NCBI RefSeq assembly: GCF_019351435.1
Contig: NZ_JAHWYN010000012.1
Span: 62,001-126,000 of the forward strand
DNA: 64,000 bases
Direction: 5' to 3'
Source of the DNA: Flavobacterium taihuense
GTDB lineage: Bacteria > Bacteroidota > Bacteroidia > Flavobacteriales > Flavobacteriaceae
The position numbers and the translations under genes were made by a program. Numbering within the stretch: the first letter of the stretch is position 1; each line of letters begins with the position of its first letter. The notes beneath the pieces were generated by a model. The model was not told where the DNA came from. It saw only the letters and a program-made list of their open reading frames with translations, and searched no databases. Positions 27,909 through 36,381 of the stretch are shown here, piece after piece.

Positions 27909-29015
27909 TTATTCCAATATCAATTCGGCTAAAGCTTCTTTACTGAATCCAACAAGCTGATCCATTTTTCCGGATTTTATTTTTGCAGTCCAATTTGGGT
28001 CAGATAGTAAAGGTCTTCCAACGGCAACCAAATCAAAATCGCCTCTATCGAAACGTCTTGTCAATTCATCCAAAGAGGCAGGCTCAGAACTTTCGCCTGC
28101 AAAAGCACCAAAGAAATCTCCTGAAAGTCCAACAGAACCAACGGTAATGGTTGCAGCTCCTGTTACTTTTTTGGCCCAGCCAGCAAAATTCAAATCCGAT
28201 TTTTCAAATTCAGGTTCCCAGAAACGGCGCTGTGAACAATGCAGAATATCAACTCCGGCATCCACAAGAGGCGTAAGCCAAGCGTCTAATTCCTGAGGTG
28301 TTTTTGCTAGTTTATAATTGTAATCAGAAGGTTTGAATTGAGAGAAACGCATAATCACAGCAAAATCATTTCCTACTTGTTTTCTGATTTCTTTCACCAC
28401 TTCAACAGCAAAACGATTGCGTTCCTTCAATGTTTTCCCACCGTAAATATCAGTACGTAAATTGGTTTCAGCTCTAAAGAACTGGTCAATCAGATAACCG
28501 TGCGCACCGTGAATTTCGATAGTGTCAAAACCTAATCTTTTGGCATCGGCAGCTGCTTTTCCGAAGGCAATAATCGTGTCTTCAATGTCTTTTTCAGACA
28601 TCGTATTTCCGTTATTAAAATCAGGACGGTTTAATCCCGATGGACCTTCAAAAGGAACTGGCGGAACCCAACCCGAATGATGATTGTCCATAATTCCCAT
28701 GTGCCAGATTTGCGGTCCCATTTGACCTCCGCCTGCATGTACTTTATCAATCACTTTTTTCCATCCTTTTAATGCTTCATCGCCATAAAAGTGAGGAACA
28801 TTTCCATCATTGGATGAAGACGGTCTGTCGATAACAGTTCCTTCAGATAATATTAAACCAGCTTCACCTTCCGCTCTTTTTTGATAGTAAGTAGCTACTT
28901 TATCAGTAGGAATTCCGTTTGGAGAAAAGGAGCGCGTCATTGGCGCCATTACGATTCTGTTTTTAAGATTCAGTGTCTTCAGGCTGAAGGGCGAAAATAA
29001 ATTAGTTGTACTCAT
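27909..29015 (-). CDS. Alkene reductase of the old yellow enzyme family
   Basis: 368 residues, FMN-dependent TIM barrel. Signatures: NRIVMAPMTRSF near the N-terminus, GQMGPQIWHMG (conserved His), EIHGAHGYLIDQFF, and VAVGRPLLSDPNWTAKI at the end. These enzymes reduce activated C=C bonds (N-ethylmaleimide, nitroesters, quinones) with NADPH. Upstream neighbour on the same strand is an efflux operon, but a repeat lies between, so co-transcription is doubtful. A decayed partial copy of the gene lies 1 kb downstream. Confidence 0.9.
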   Translation of the reverse strand: MSTTNLFSPFSLKTLNLKNRIVMAPMTRSFSPNGIPTDKVATYYQKRAEGEAGLILSEGTVIDRPSSSNDGNVPHFYGDEALKGWKKVIDKVHAGGGQMGPQIWHMGIMDNHHSGWVPPVPFEGPSGLNRPDFNNGNTMSEKDIEDTIIAFGKAAADAKRLGFDTIEIHGAHGYLIDQFFRAETNLRTDIYGGKTLKERNRFAVEVVKEIRKQVGNDFAVIMRFSQFKPSDYNYKLAKTPQELDAWLTPLVDAGVDILHCSQRRFWEPEFEKSDLNFAGWAKKVTGAATITVGSVGLSGDFFGAFAGESSEPASLDELTRRFDRGDFDLVAVGRPLLSDPNWTAKIKSGKMDQLVGFSKEALAELILE

Positions 29016-29078
29016 AACTATTTGTAATTTAGATTATTAATTTGTTTTGTGAATTAAAAATTTGAACTTTATTATTAA

Positions 29079-29190
29079 TTTTTGGAGCAGAAATATGAGG
29101 CATTTTCAGCAAGTATTGTCCCGCTTTTCGTTACAATCTTATAAGCCGAACCCCGGCTTATAAGGATTTCCACTTCAATCGGGGCTAAAA
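29079..29190 (-). repeat. Dispersed repeat element, copy 1
   Basis: Read on the minus strand: TTAGCCCCGATTGAAGTGG, AAATCCTTATAAGCCGGGG, a 11-bp stem CTTATAAGCCG/CGGCTTATAAG (29138-29164), then AGCGGGAC and TTTCTGCTCC. The same blocks in the same order occur at 60,267-60,378 and in a more distant form at 39,516-39,597. Confidence 0.75.
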
Positions 29191-29269
29191 GAGAGCATTT
29201 TGTTTTTTTAACAGCATTCAAAAAAAATCCGTGTTAATCAGTTTAATCCGTTTCATCTGTGGCCCATTA

Positions 29270-30688
29270 TCATCTCCAGCCTCCGCCCAATGCACGGTAC
29301 AATTCCGTATTGGCGGTGAGCTGTGCTCTTTTTATATCTGCCAGTTCTAGTTCGCTCTGCAGTAAATTGGCCTGCGCAGACAGTACTTCCAGATATTCTG
29401 CCATTCCGTTTTGAAATAACATTTTCGAATTCTTGATAGCCTGATGCAATGTTTTCACGCGTTCCTGAAGAAAATACTGTTGCTGGTTTAATTTTTCGAC
29501 CCTTATTAAAGCATTCGATACTTCGCTAACAGCAACTAATACAGATTGTCTGAAATTTAAAACTGCTATTTCTCTTTCGGCCACAGCAATATTATATTGT
29601 GTTTTTAGTTTTTTGTTATTCAGCAAAGGCTGTGTTAAACCTCCCGCAACAGTTCCAAATAAGGAAGCAGGAATATTGAACCAATTGCTGGATTCAAACG
29701 AATTTAATCCGCCTTGAGCTGTAATTCTAAGTGCTGGATACAAATCGGCTTTTGTGATTCCAACAGTTGCATTCGCATTTTTTAAGGCCAATTCGGCACT
29801 TTTTACATCTGGTCTTCTGCTTACTAATGAAGAGGGAATTCCGATTGAAGCATTATTTTTCACTTCAATTGTACTAAGAGCAATGCTTCTTTTTTTCGAA
29901 TTCGGGAAAGAACCCGTCAAAACACTCAAAGCATTTTCCTGAATCGCAATGTTTTGTTCCAACAAAGGAACCAATTGCGCCGCATTTAATTTTTGCGCTT
30001 CCGACTGCTGGATAGCTAATGAAGTTACCTGACCGGCATCAAATTTCAATTTGATGATAGTGGTGGTGCTGTCTATTAACTGCACATTTTTCTTAGCGAT
30101 TTCTAATTGTGCGTCCAGCATCAAAAGGTTGTAATATCCGCTTGAAACATTGGCAACAATAGTAGTCTGCAATGCTTTTTTTACTTCTTCCGATTGAAGA
30201 TAACTGGCAAAAGCGCCTTTTTTCTGGTTTTTAATTTTACCCCAAATATCCGCTTCCCACGAAAGAGAAACTCCCGTAGAAAAATCATCAATATGTTTTG
30301 CACCCAAAGCCTGATCCAGAGTTCTTCCGGTAAAACTGTTATCAGAAGGATTATTGGTATTGGCGGTTACAAATAAATTGGCCTGCGGTACATTTCCCCA
30401 TTTGGATTGTGTGAATCTGTATTGTGCAATTTCTATGTTTTTAGTAGCGATCTGTAAATCGTTATTTCTGACCACGGCACTATCAATAAGCTGAATAATA
30501 TCTCTTTCTGTAAAGAAATTTTTCCACTCCACATCACCAATACTTGCCGTATCTTTTGAAACCGATGCATTCCTGAAATTCTCAGGAAAGGCATCTTTTG
30601 GAGTTTCAATATCCTTAGAAACAGTACAGGATATTATTGTGGTAATCAAAATGACGATCATCACGGTTTTGGTTATATAGTTTTTCAT
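29270..30688 (-). CDS. RND efflux outer membrane lipoprotein (OprM/NodT family)
   Basis: 472 residues. Lipobox IISC with Cys21 after a 20-residue signal. Two repeats of the TolC fold are seen, e.g. LSWEADIWGKIKNQKK and the second-half SWFNIPASLFGTVAGGLTQPL and LQSELELADIKRAQL. It forms the outer-membrane channel of the tripartite pump encoded by the two upstream genes, 15 nt after a small ORF that resembles its own leader. Confidence 0.92.
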   Translation of the reverse strand: MKNYITKTVMIVILITTIISCTVSKDIETPKDAFPENFRNASVSKDTASIGDVEWKNFFTERDIIQLIDSAVVRNNDLQIATKNIEIAQYRFTQSKWGNVPQANLFVTANTNNPSDNSFTGRTLDQALGAKHIDDFSTGVSLSWEADIWGKIKNQKKGAFASYLQSEEVKKALQTTIVANVSSGYYNLLMLDAQLEIAKKNVQLIDSTTTIIKLKFDAGQVTSLAIQQSEAQKLNAAQLVPLLEQNIAIQENALSVLTGSFPNSKKRSIALSTIEVKNNASIGIPSSLVSRRPDVKSAELALKNANATVGITKADLYPALRITAQGGLNSFESSNWFNIPASLFGTVAGGLTQPLLNNKKLKTQYNIAVAEREIAVLNFRQSVLVAVSEVSNALIRVEKLNQQQYFLQERVKTLHQAIKNSKMLFQNGMAEYLEVLSAQANLLQSELELADIKRAQLTANTELYRALGGGWR

Positions 30689-30703
30689 TTTACTTTTTCG
30701 TAA

Positions 30704-30817
30704 TTAAATTTCTGGACAGGTATCTTTTTTGGTTTCAAGATCTTTTGACACTTTATACGCTATGTATGTGAGGCTGATGATGATTGTCACCAGAATTGTT
30801 GTGATGTAATTTTCCAT
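30704..30817 (-). CDS. 37-residue ORF resembling the outer-membrane factor's leader
   Basis: ATG 30817-30815 to TAA 30706-30704. It begins MENYITTILVTIIISLTYIA and continues KVSKDLETKKDTCPEI. The neighbouring channel protein begins MKNYITKTVMIVILITTIIS and continues TVSKDIETPKDAFPE, so the two leaders are clearly related. The ORF overlaps the pump gene's last 65 nt in another frame and lies 15 nt before the channel gene. It may be a relic of a tandem partial duplication or a translated leader; whether it is expressed is not known. Confidence 0.5.
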   Translation of the reverse strand: MENYITTILVTIIISLTYIAYKVSKDLETKKDTCPEI

Positions 30818-33800
30818 TTTTATTTTCGTGGTTATGAGTTACAGCTACTGGTTTTCCAGTAACTTTTTCTTGTAAATATTGGAATACGATGAATAAAACC
30901 GGGATGATTAATAACCCTAGAATTACTCCCGAAACCATTCCTCCGGCGGCACCAATACTAATAGAATGGTTACCCTGAGCCGATGGACCTGTGGCGTACA
31001 TCATTGGAATTAATCCAACAACGAAAGCCATCGATGTCATTATAATTGGTCGTAAACGCAATTTGGCAGCATCTATCGAAGCTTTGACTAATGCCTGGCC
31101 TGATTTTCTTTTTTGGACCGCAAACTCTACAATCAGAATCGCATTCTTGGCGAGCAATCCGATAAGCATTACCAAGGCAACTTGAACATAAATGTTATTT
31201 TCGATTCCAGTTAATCCAATGGCTACAAATACTCCAAAGATTCCTGCTGGGATGGAGAAGATTACTGCCAAAGGCAAAATGTAACTCTCGTACTGCGCAG
31301 CAAGCAGGAAGTAAATGAATATCAGACACAGTAAGAAAATCGTAGTTGATTGTCCTCCCGAAGAAATCTCTTCGCGGGTTTGCCCTGAGAATTCATAACT
31401 GTAACCTGCAGGTAATTGCTGCTTTGCCACTTCTTCAATTGCTTTGATGGCGTCTCCAGAACTAAATCCAGGTTTCGGAATCGCATTCACCGAAATCGAA
31501 TTAAACAAATTGTATCTCGAAGCGGTTTCAGAACCATAAATACGAGACAGTTTTACCAAAGTATTTATCGGAACCATTTCGCCGTTTTTATTTTTTACAA
31601 ATACACGGTCAATCGCTGTGGGATCTGCTCTGTCGGCAATATCTGCCTGAACAACCACTCTGTAATATTTCCCAAATCGGTTAAAGTCTGATGCTTGTGC
31701 ACTACCAAAATAAGCCTGCATTGTCTGCAGAATGTCTTTCACTTTTACGCCCAATTGATCGGCTTTCTCGTCATTAATGTCCAATTGCAGTTGAGGATAA
31801 TCGGCTTTGAAACTGGTAAAAGCAACAGCTATTTCTGGGCGTTTCATCAATTCTCCAATGAATGTCTGCGAAATTCCGCTAAACTTATCCAGTTTGCCTC
31901 CGGTTTTGTCTTGCAATACTAAATCCAAAGCTTCAACATTACTAAAACCGGGTACAGTTGGGAAACTAAATACGAAGAAACTACCTTCTGAAATCGCACC
32001 TAATTTGCCACGAACCTGATTCATTATTTCATCAATATTTTTAATGCTTCCGCGTTCTTCATTTGGTTTAAGTAATACAAAAACAACTGCCGATGATGGA
32101 CTTGTCGAATTCGTCAATAAGTTGAAACCTGAAATGGCAGTTACAAATCTTGAAGATTCCAAACCTCTTAAAGTATTTTCGGCTTTAGTCATTACTTTTT
32201 GAGTTCCGTCTAGAGAAGTTCCCGAAGGAGTGTTAACTGCAATTGCAATAAATCCTTGATCTTCTGTTGGAATAAATCCAGATGGAGTAGTTTTTACCAT
32301 TACAATAGTTGCAATAGTTATTAATGCCAATCCTCCTAAACTAACCCATTTATTACGAATTAAGAATTTTAGCCCGCCAACATAACGGTTGGTTAACGAT
32401 TCAAAACTATTGTTGAATCCGGTAAAGAATTTCTCTTTAAATCCTTTTTTTACATAAGTAGCATCTCCGTTAGCGTGATTGTCTTTCAAAAACAAAGCGG
32501 CTAGGGCAGGACTTAAAGTCAAAGCATTAACAGCTGAAATTACAATCGCAATCGCCATAGTGAAAGCAAACTGACGATAGAAAACTCCCGTTGAACCTTC
32601 CATAAAACCAACCGGCAGGAATACCGCAGCCATTACCAGCGTAATCGAAATAATCGCACCTGTAATTTCATGCATCGCTTCATGCGTTGCTACTTTTGGG
32701 GACAAATGTTTATGTTCCATTTTGGCATGGACGGCTTCGACGACGACAATTGCATCATCGACCACAATACCAATGGCCAAGATTAAAGCGAAAAGAGTTA
32801 AAAGATTTATCGAAAATCCGAATAACTGCATGAAGAAGAATGTTCCTAAAATCGCTACAGGTACAGCAATTGCAGGGATTAAAGTCGATCTGAAATCCTG
32901 TAAAAAGATGAAAACAACTATAAATACCAGTATAAAAGCTTCAAGCAAAGTATGCTCCACTTGCTCAATAGACTGATCTAGAGAAACTTTTGTGCTGTAG
33001 AAAATATTGTGTTTTATTCCGGCAGGAAAATCTTTTGAGGCTTTAACCATCAATTTGTTAATCGCAATCTGAATATCATTTGAGTTAGAACCCGCCAGTT
33101 GAATCACACCAATTACGATTCCTTTTTTACCATTCAAACGAGTCAAACTGTTGTAGGAGTAGGCGCCAAGTTCAACTCTTGCCACATCTTTTAATCGAAG
33201 TATGGAACCATCAGAATTGGAACGTATGGCAATATTTTGATAATCTTCAGGCTTGGTTAGTTTTCCTTTGTATTTAATCACATATTCGAAAACTTCGGTG
33301 CTTCTTTCTCCAAATTTACCAGGAGCAGCTTCCAAACTTTTGTCCTGAATCGCTGCCATAATTTCATTTGGCGTCACATTATGAGTGGACATTTGTGTTG
33401 GATTCAGCCAAACTCTCATGGAGTAATCTTTTACACCGCCAAAAATACTGGAAGCACCAACTCCTGGAATACGTTTGATTTCAGGAATAATATTGATCTG
33501 CGCATAATTGGCAACAAACGTTTGGTCATATTTGGATTCATCTTCGGTATACATACCGATTGCCATGATAAAACTGTTTTGCTGTTTTGCGGTGATAACT
33601 CCTTGCTGTACGACTTCGGCAGGCAATTGGCTTGTAGCCTGCGCCACTCTGTTCTGCACATTGACTGCCGCCTGATCGGCATCTGTACCCAATTTAAAGA
33701 AAACCGTAATCGCTAAAGTTCCGTCATTACTGGCAGTCGAGCTCATGTACGTCATATTCTCCACACCATTTATAGATTCTTCCAGCGATGGTGCAACAGA

Positions 33801-33977
33801 ACGCAAAACCGTTTCTGCGTTGGCTCCCGGATAAACCGCCGTCACCAAAACCGATGGAGGCGCAATATCTGGAAACTGTTGTAATGGCAATTTCGTAAGT
33901 CCAAGTACTCCTAATATCACCAGTAAAATGGAGATAACGGTTGCCAGTACGGGTCTTTGTATAAATATTTTGAACAT
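30753..33977 (-). CDS. RND multidrug efflux pump (HAE1/AcrB family)
   Basis: 1074 residues, the AcrB plan. The N-terminus FIQRPVLATVISILLVILG is TM1; the proton-relay region IGIVVDDAIVVVEAV with the two Asp residues is in TM4; the second half repeats the pattern (VALVMLIGLLAKNAILIVEFA). Periplasmic PN/PC and docking domains lie between. The C-terminal cytoplasmic tail is unusually His-rich (THNHENKNGKLHHNNSGDNHH). Operon order: adaptor, pump, channel. It would export hydrophobic toxic compounds by proton antiport. Confidence 0.95.
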   Translation of the reverse strand: MFKIFIQRPVLATVISILLVILGVLGLTKLPLQQFPDIAPPSVLVTAVYPGANAETVLRSVAPSLEESINGVENMTYMSSTASNDGTLAITVFFKLGTDADQAAVNVQNRVAQATSQLPAEVVQQGVITAKQQNSFIMAIGMYTEDESKYDQTFVANYAQINIIPEIKRIPGVGASSIFGGVKDYSMRVWLNPTQMSTHNVTPNEIMAAIQDKSLEAAPGKFGERSTEVFEYVIKYKGKLTKPEDYQNIAIRSNSDGSILRLKDVARVELGAYSYNSLTRLNGKKGIVIGVIQLAGSNSNDIQIAINKLMVKASKDFPAGIKHNIFYSTKVSLDQSIEQVEHTLLEAFILVFIVVFIFLQDFRSTLIPAIAVPVAILGTFFFMQLFGFSINLLTLFALILAIGIVVDDAIVVVEAVHAKMEHKHLSPKVATHEAMHEITGAIISITLVMAAVFLPVGFMEGSTGVFYRQFAFTMAIAIVISAVNALTLSPALAALFLKDNHANGDATYVKKGFKEKFFTGFNNSFESLTNRYVGGLKFLIRNKWVSLGGLALITIATIVMVKTTPSGFIPTEDQGFIAIAVNTPSGTSLDGTQKVMTKAENTLRGLESSRFVTAISGFNLLTNSTSPSSAVVFVLLKPNEERGSIKNIDEIMNQVRGKLGAISEGSFFVFSFPTVPGFSNVEALDLVLQDKTGGKLDKFSGISQTFIGELMKRPEIAVAFTSFKADYPQLQLDINDEKADQLGVKVKDILQTMQAYFGSAQASDFNRFGKYYRVVVQADIADRADPTAIDRVFVKNKNGEMVPINTLVKLSRIYGSETASRYNLFNSISVNAIPKPGFSSGDAIKAIEEVAKQQLPAGYSYEFSGQTREEISSGGQSTTIFLLCLIFIYFLLAAQYESYILPLAVIFSIPAGIFGVFVAIGLTGIENNIYVQVALVMLIGLLAKNAILIVEFAVQKRKSGQALVKASIDAAKLRLRPIIMTSMAFVVGLIPMMYATGPSAQGNHSISIGAAGGMVSGVILGLLIIPVLFIVFQYLQEKVTGKPVAVTHNHENKNGKLHHNNSGDNHHQPHIHSV

Positions 33978-33986
33978 CTGTAGAAA

Positions 33987-35129
33987 TTATTTTTTGTTAA
34001 TGATTTGAGCAATTTTTGCTGCTGATTTCTCAGGCTGTATTAATTGTCCTTCCTGAAGTTTGTCGATACCGCTTAATACAATTTGATCACCCGATTTTAC
34101 GCCGTCTTTGATGAGGTAGTTAGCACCGCTTTTGCCGATAACTGTAATAGCCATTTTGGTAACTTTGTTTTCGTTGTTTACCGTAAATACAAAAACTTTG
34201 TCCTGCATTTCTATGGTAGCCGATTGCGGTACCAAAATAGCATCGTCATGCTGTAATCCTAAACGGATTTTTCCTGTATTCCCAGAACGTAAAGTTTTGT
34301 ATGGATTTGGGAATGTCGCTCTCACAGTAATTGCTCCAGTGGTTTTATCGAATTGTCCATCGACCATATCGATTTTCCCCGTTTGCGGATAAGCACTGTT
34401 ATCAGCTAAGATTAAAGTCACAGGAGGCAGTTTTTTGATTTTGTCGCCAATGCTGTTTCCTGCATATTTTGATTTAAATTGGATAAAATCAGTTTCACTC
34501 AACGAAAAATATGCATACACTTCCTGAACATCTGAAAGCGTTGTTAGTGCCTCAATATCGGTTGCGGAAACTAAACTTCCTTGTTTTTTAGGCAGTCTTC
34601 CAATGTAGCCATTTACGGGAGCTGTAATATTGGTATATCCTAAATTGATTTTTGCTGAAGCTGCGATTGCTTTGGCCTGTTCGATATTGGCAGCAGCAAT
34701 TTTCTGGGAAGCTTTAGCCGATTTCAGCTGATAATCAGAAACCACTTTGTTTTCAACTAATGGAGTTAGTTTGTCAACCTCAAGCTGTGCGTTGATATAA
34801 GAAGCTTCGGCAGCATGAAGACTGGCCAAAGCATTGTTTAATTGCTCACGGTAAGGGCGTTCGTTTATTTTGAATAATGTCTGTCCTTTGTTAACATAAG
34901 CGCCTTCATCGACCAAAACACGGTCTAAATTTCCGCTTACCTGCGGACGGATTTCCACATCCACAGTTCCCTGTATGGCTGCAGGATATTCAGCATCAGT
35001 TGTAGTGTTTTCAGTAGTTACTGCCATAACAGGCAGGAGGGGAGCGGGCGCAGCAACAGGTGCTTGCGATTTATCTGCACAGCTGATTATGAATACAGCT
35101 AGTAAGCTTAAGAAGGTAATTTTTTTCAT
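33987..35129 (-). CDS. RND efflux periplasmic adaptor (membrane fusion protein)
   Basis: 380 residues from ATG 35129-35127. This start begins a lipoprotein signal with lipobox FIISC (Cys17). An upstream in-frame ATG at 35195 lies inside a repressor site and gives no signal peptide, so it is rejected. HlyD-type features: VDVEIRPQVSGNLDRVLVDEGAYV (first lipoyl half), a helical hairpin at about 95-165, and NITAPVNGYIGRLPKKQGSLV (second half). It links the pump to the outer-membrane channel. Confidence 0.92.
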   Translation of the reverse strand: MKKITFLSLLAVFIISCADKSQAPVAAPAPLLPVMAVTTENTTTDAEYPAAIQGTVDVEIRPQVSGNLDRVLVDEGAYVNKGQTLFKINERPYREQLNNALASLHAAEASYINAQLEVDKLTPLVENKVVSDYQLKSAKASQKIAAANIEQAKAIAASAKINLGYTNITAPVNGYIGRLPKKQGSLVSATDIEALTTLSDVQEVYAYFSLSETDFIQFKSKYAGNSIGDKIKKLPPVTLILADNSAYPQTGKIDMVDGQFDKTTGAITVRATFPNPYKTLRSGNTGKIRLGLQHDDAILVPQSATIEMQDKVFVFTVNNENKVTKMAITVIGKSGANYLIKDGVKSGDQIVLSGIDKLQEGQLIQPEKSAAKIAQIINKK

Positions 35130-35169
35130 GATTGGAATTGGATTAAAGTTGGTCTTGGATAATATCGTA

Positions 35170-35189
35170 TCTGGAATAATCGTTTCAGA
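35170..35189. promoter_or_regulatory. TetR-type operator, site A
   Basis: TCTGGAATAATCGTTTCAGA, imperfect palindrome with core TGGAATAATCGTTTCA. Upstream of the adaptor gene. Core pattern TGRAAYAANCGTTYCA is shared with sites B, C and D. Confidence 0.75.
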
Positions 35190-35237
35190 ATTCATCGTGT
35201 TTTTTATTTAAAGGTTAGTATTTAGTATAGCGTTAAT

Positions 35238-35257
35238 TCTGGAATAATCGTTTCAGA
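35238..35257. promoter_or_regulatory. TetR-type operator, site B
   Basis: An identical 20-bp copy of site A, 68 bp further upstream of the adaptor gene. Confidence 0.75.
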
Positions 35258-35303
35258 ATCAATGCTGTAATTTAAAAATGCGTATGCTTGTTCTATATTA
35301 TTA

Positions 35304-35323
35304 TCTGAAATAAACGTTCCAGA
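35304..35323. promoter_or_regulatory. TetR-type operator, site C
   Basis: TCTGAAATAAACGTTCCAGA, a third variant of the same palindrome, in the spacer between the adaptor and repressor genes. Confidence 0.7.
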
Positions 35324-35344
35324 AATTAGGTAAAAAAAAATGGG

Positions 35345-35923
35345 TTATTTAAATATATTTTTAATGAGGAATTCTGACATTTTTTTGATTTTTATTGGAT
35401 TTCCATGAAGGATATACGATTGCTTCCATCCTGTAAAAGAAGTCGCAATGTATTCAGCCATTAACGCTGCATCTTCGGTATCATCCATTTCTTTGTCATC
35501 CATAGCTTTTTGAACTATTGTAGCCATAAATTCAATGAAAATATCATTGTTTTTACTCATCTGATTTCGGACGGTATAATCATCCGGAGCAATTTCAAAA
35601 ATAGTTTTCATTCCCAGACAGCCTTTGTCACAGGATACAACCCACTCTGCCTTATCAGTAATAATCTTAACCAATGCTGCTTTGGCCGATGTTTCTTTGG
35701 CTACTTTTTCTTTTAATTCGCACATAGCATTATCAAAATAATTGCCAATGCATTTCATAAATAATTGGTGTTTGTCGCCAATGGTGTTGTACAAACTGCT
35801 TCTGTTGATCTGCATAGCATCCACCAAGTCCTGCATAGAAGTAGCATTATATCCTTTTTCCCAAAAGACATTCATTGCTTTTTCAATTTTTTCGACCTCG
35901 TTAAATTCTACACATCTAGCCAT
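35345..35923 (-). CDS. TetR/AcrR family repressor of the RND operon
   Basis: 192 residues. N-terminal helix-turn-helix (NVFWEKGYNATSMQDLVDAMQINRSSLYNTIGDKHQLF), then the ligand-binding helical domain. It is encoded directly upstream of the adaptor gene in the same direction. Three copies of a palindrome lie between them and a fourth upstream of the repressor gene, so it probably represses both units and is released by a pump substrate. It is paralogous to the TetR gene at 53,191, with the same N-terminal MAR...FNE start. Confidence 0.9.
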   Translation of the reverse strand: MARCVEFNEVEKIEKAMNVFWEKGYNATSMQDLVDAMQINRSSLYNTIGDKHQLFMKCIGNYFDNAMCELKEKVAKETSAKAALVKIITDKAEWVVSCDKGCLGMKTIFEIAPDDYTVRNQMSKNNDIFIEFMATIVQKAMDDKEMDDTEDAALMAEYIATSFTGWKQSYILHGNPIKIKKMSEFLIKNIFK

Positions 35924-35943
35924 AAGACTTAAATATTATTTTG

Positions 35944-35979
35944 CAAATGTAAAACTATTTTTGAAACAAGCGTTTCAGA
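35944..35979 (-). promoter_or_regulatory. Promoter and operator site D of the tetR gene
   Basis: On the minus strand the -7 box reads TACATTTG (35951-35944); 10 bp upstream lies a palindrome core TGAAACAAGCGTTTCA (35962-35977, plus strand), matching sites A-C. The placement between -33 and -7 regions suggests autorepression. Confidence 0.65.
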
Positions 35980-36046
35980 ATCAATATTTTTTTCATTTTT
36001 TTCAAAAGAGTTATTTTTTGAAGAGGTTATAACCCAAGATTGGGAT

Positions 36047-36369
36047 TCTATTTGTTGCAGAATTAGGGGAAGCTCATATGTTTGTTAACCGCGTTGTAAA
36101 CGCTATGAGTTGTTTTTACAAGTTTTAAGTAGGCACTCGTTGCAAACGAGCACCAGTGGGTGATTAAGGAGCCGCATGATAATAATGTGTCAGCGACAAT
36201 ATGTGATATGTTATCTATTTTCTTTAAAAACTCTCGAAATACAATTCTTTATATTTGTGATGACGGTGATGAGAGCGCGGGAGCGGGTTTGCCAAATCAC
36301 CCCAAATACCAAATCAACTTAAATTAATCAAAAAAAAATTGCTTGAAACCGCTGTTGTGCGATCGCCTT
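36047..36369. other. Non-coding stretch with REP-like hairpin
   Basis: Contains GGCACTCGTTGCAAACGAGCACC around 36120-36150 (arms CTCGTT/AACGAG), a hairpin typical of REP-like elements. I could not read a gene in it. It ends next to the direct repeat at 36370. Confidence 0.4.
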
Positions 36370-36381
36370 TTTATTTAGCTA
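36370..36381 (+). repeat. Left 12-bp direct repeat of the ABC-3C cassette
   Basis: TTTATTTAGCTA, identical to 39,420-39,431. The ATPase gene's stop codon begins at the next base, so the three-gene cassette is bounded by the two copies. Confidence 0.5.

Noticed and set aside
35130..35195. An upstream in-frame start for the efflux adaptor.
   Set aside because: The extra N-terminus would be made from the repressor palindrome and would hide the lipoprotein signal.
36120..36150. CTCGTT/AACGAG hairpin as a possible attachment site of the ABC-3C cassette.
   Set aside because: Not matched on the right side; it looks like a REP-type hairpin. The TTTATTTAGCTA pair is the better candidate.
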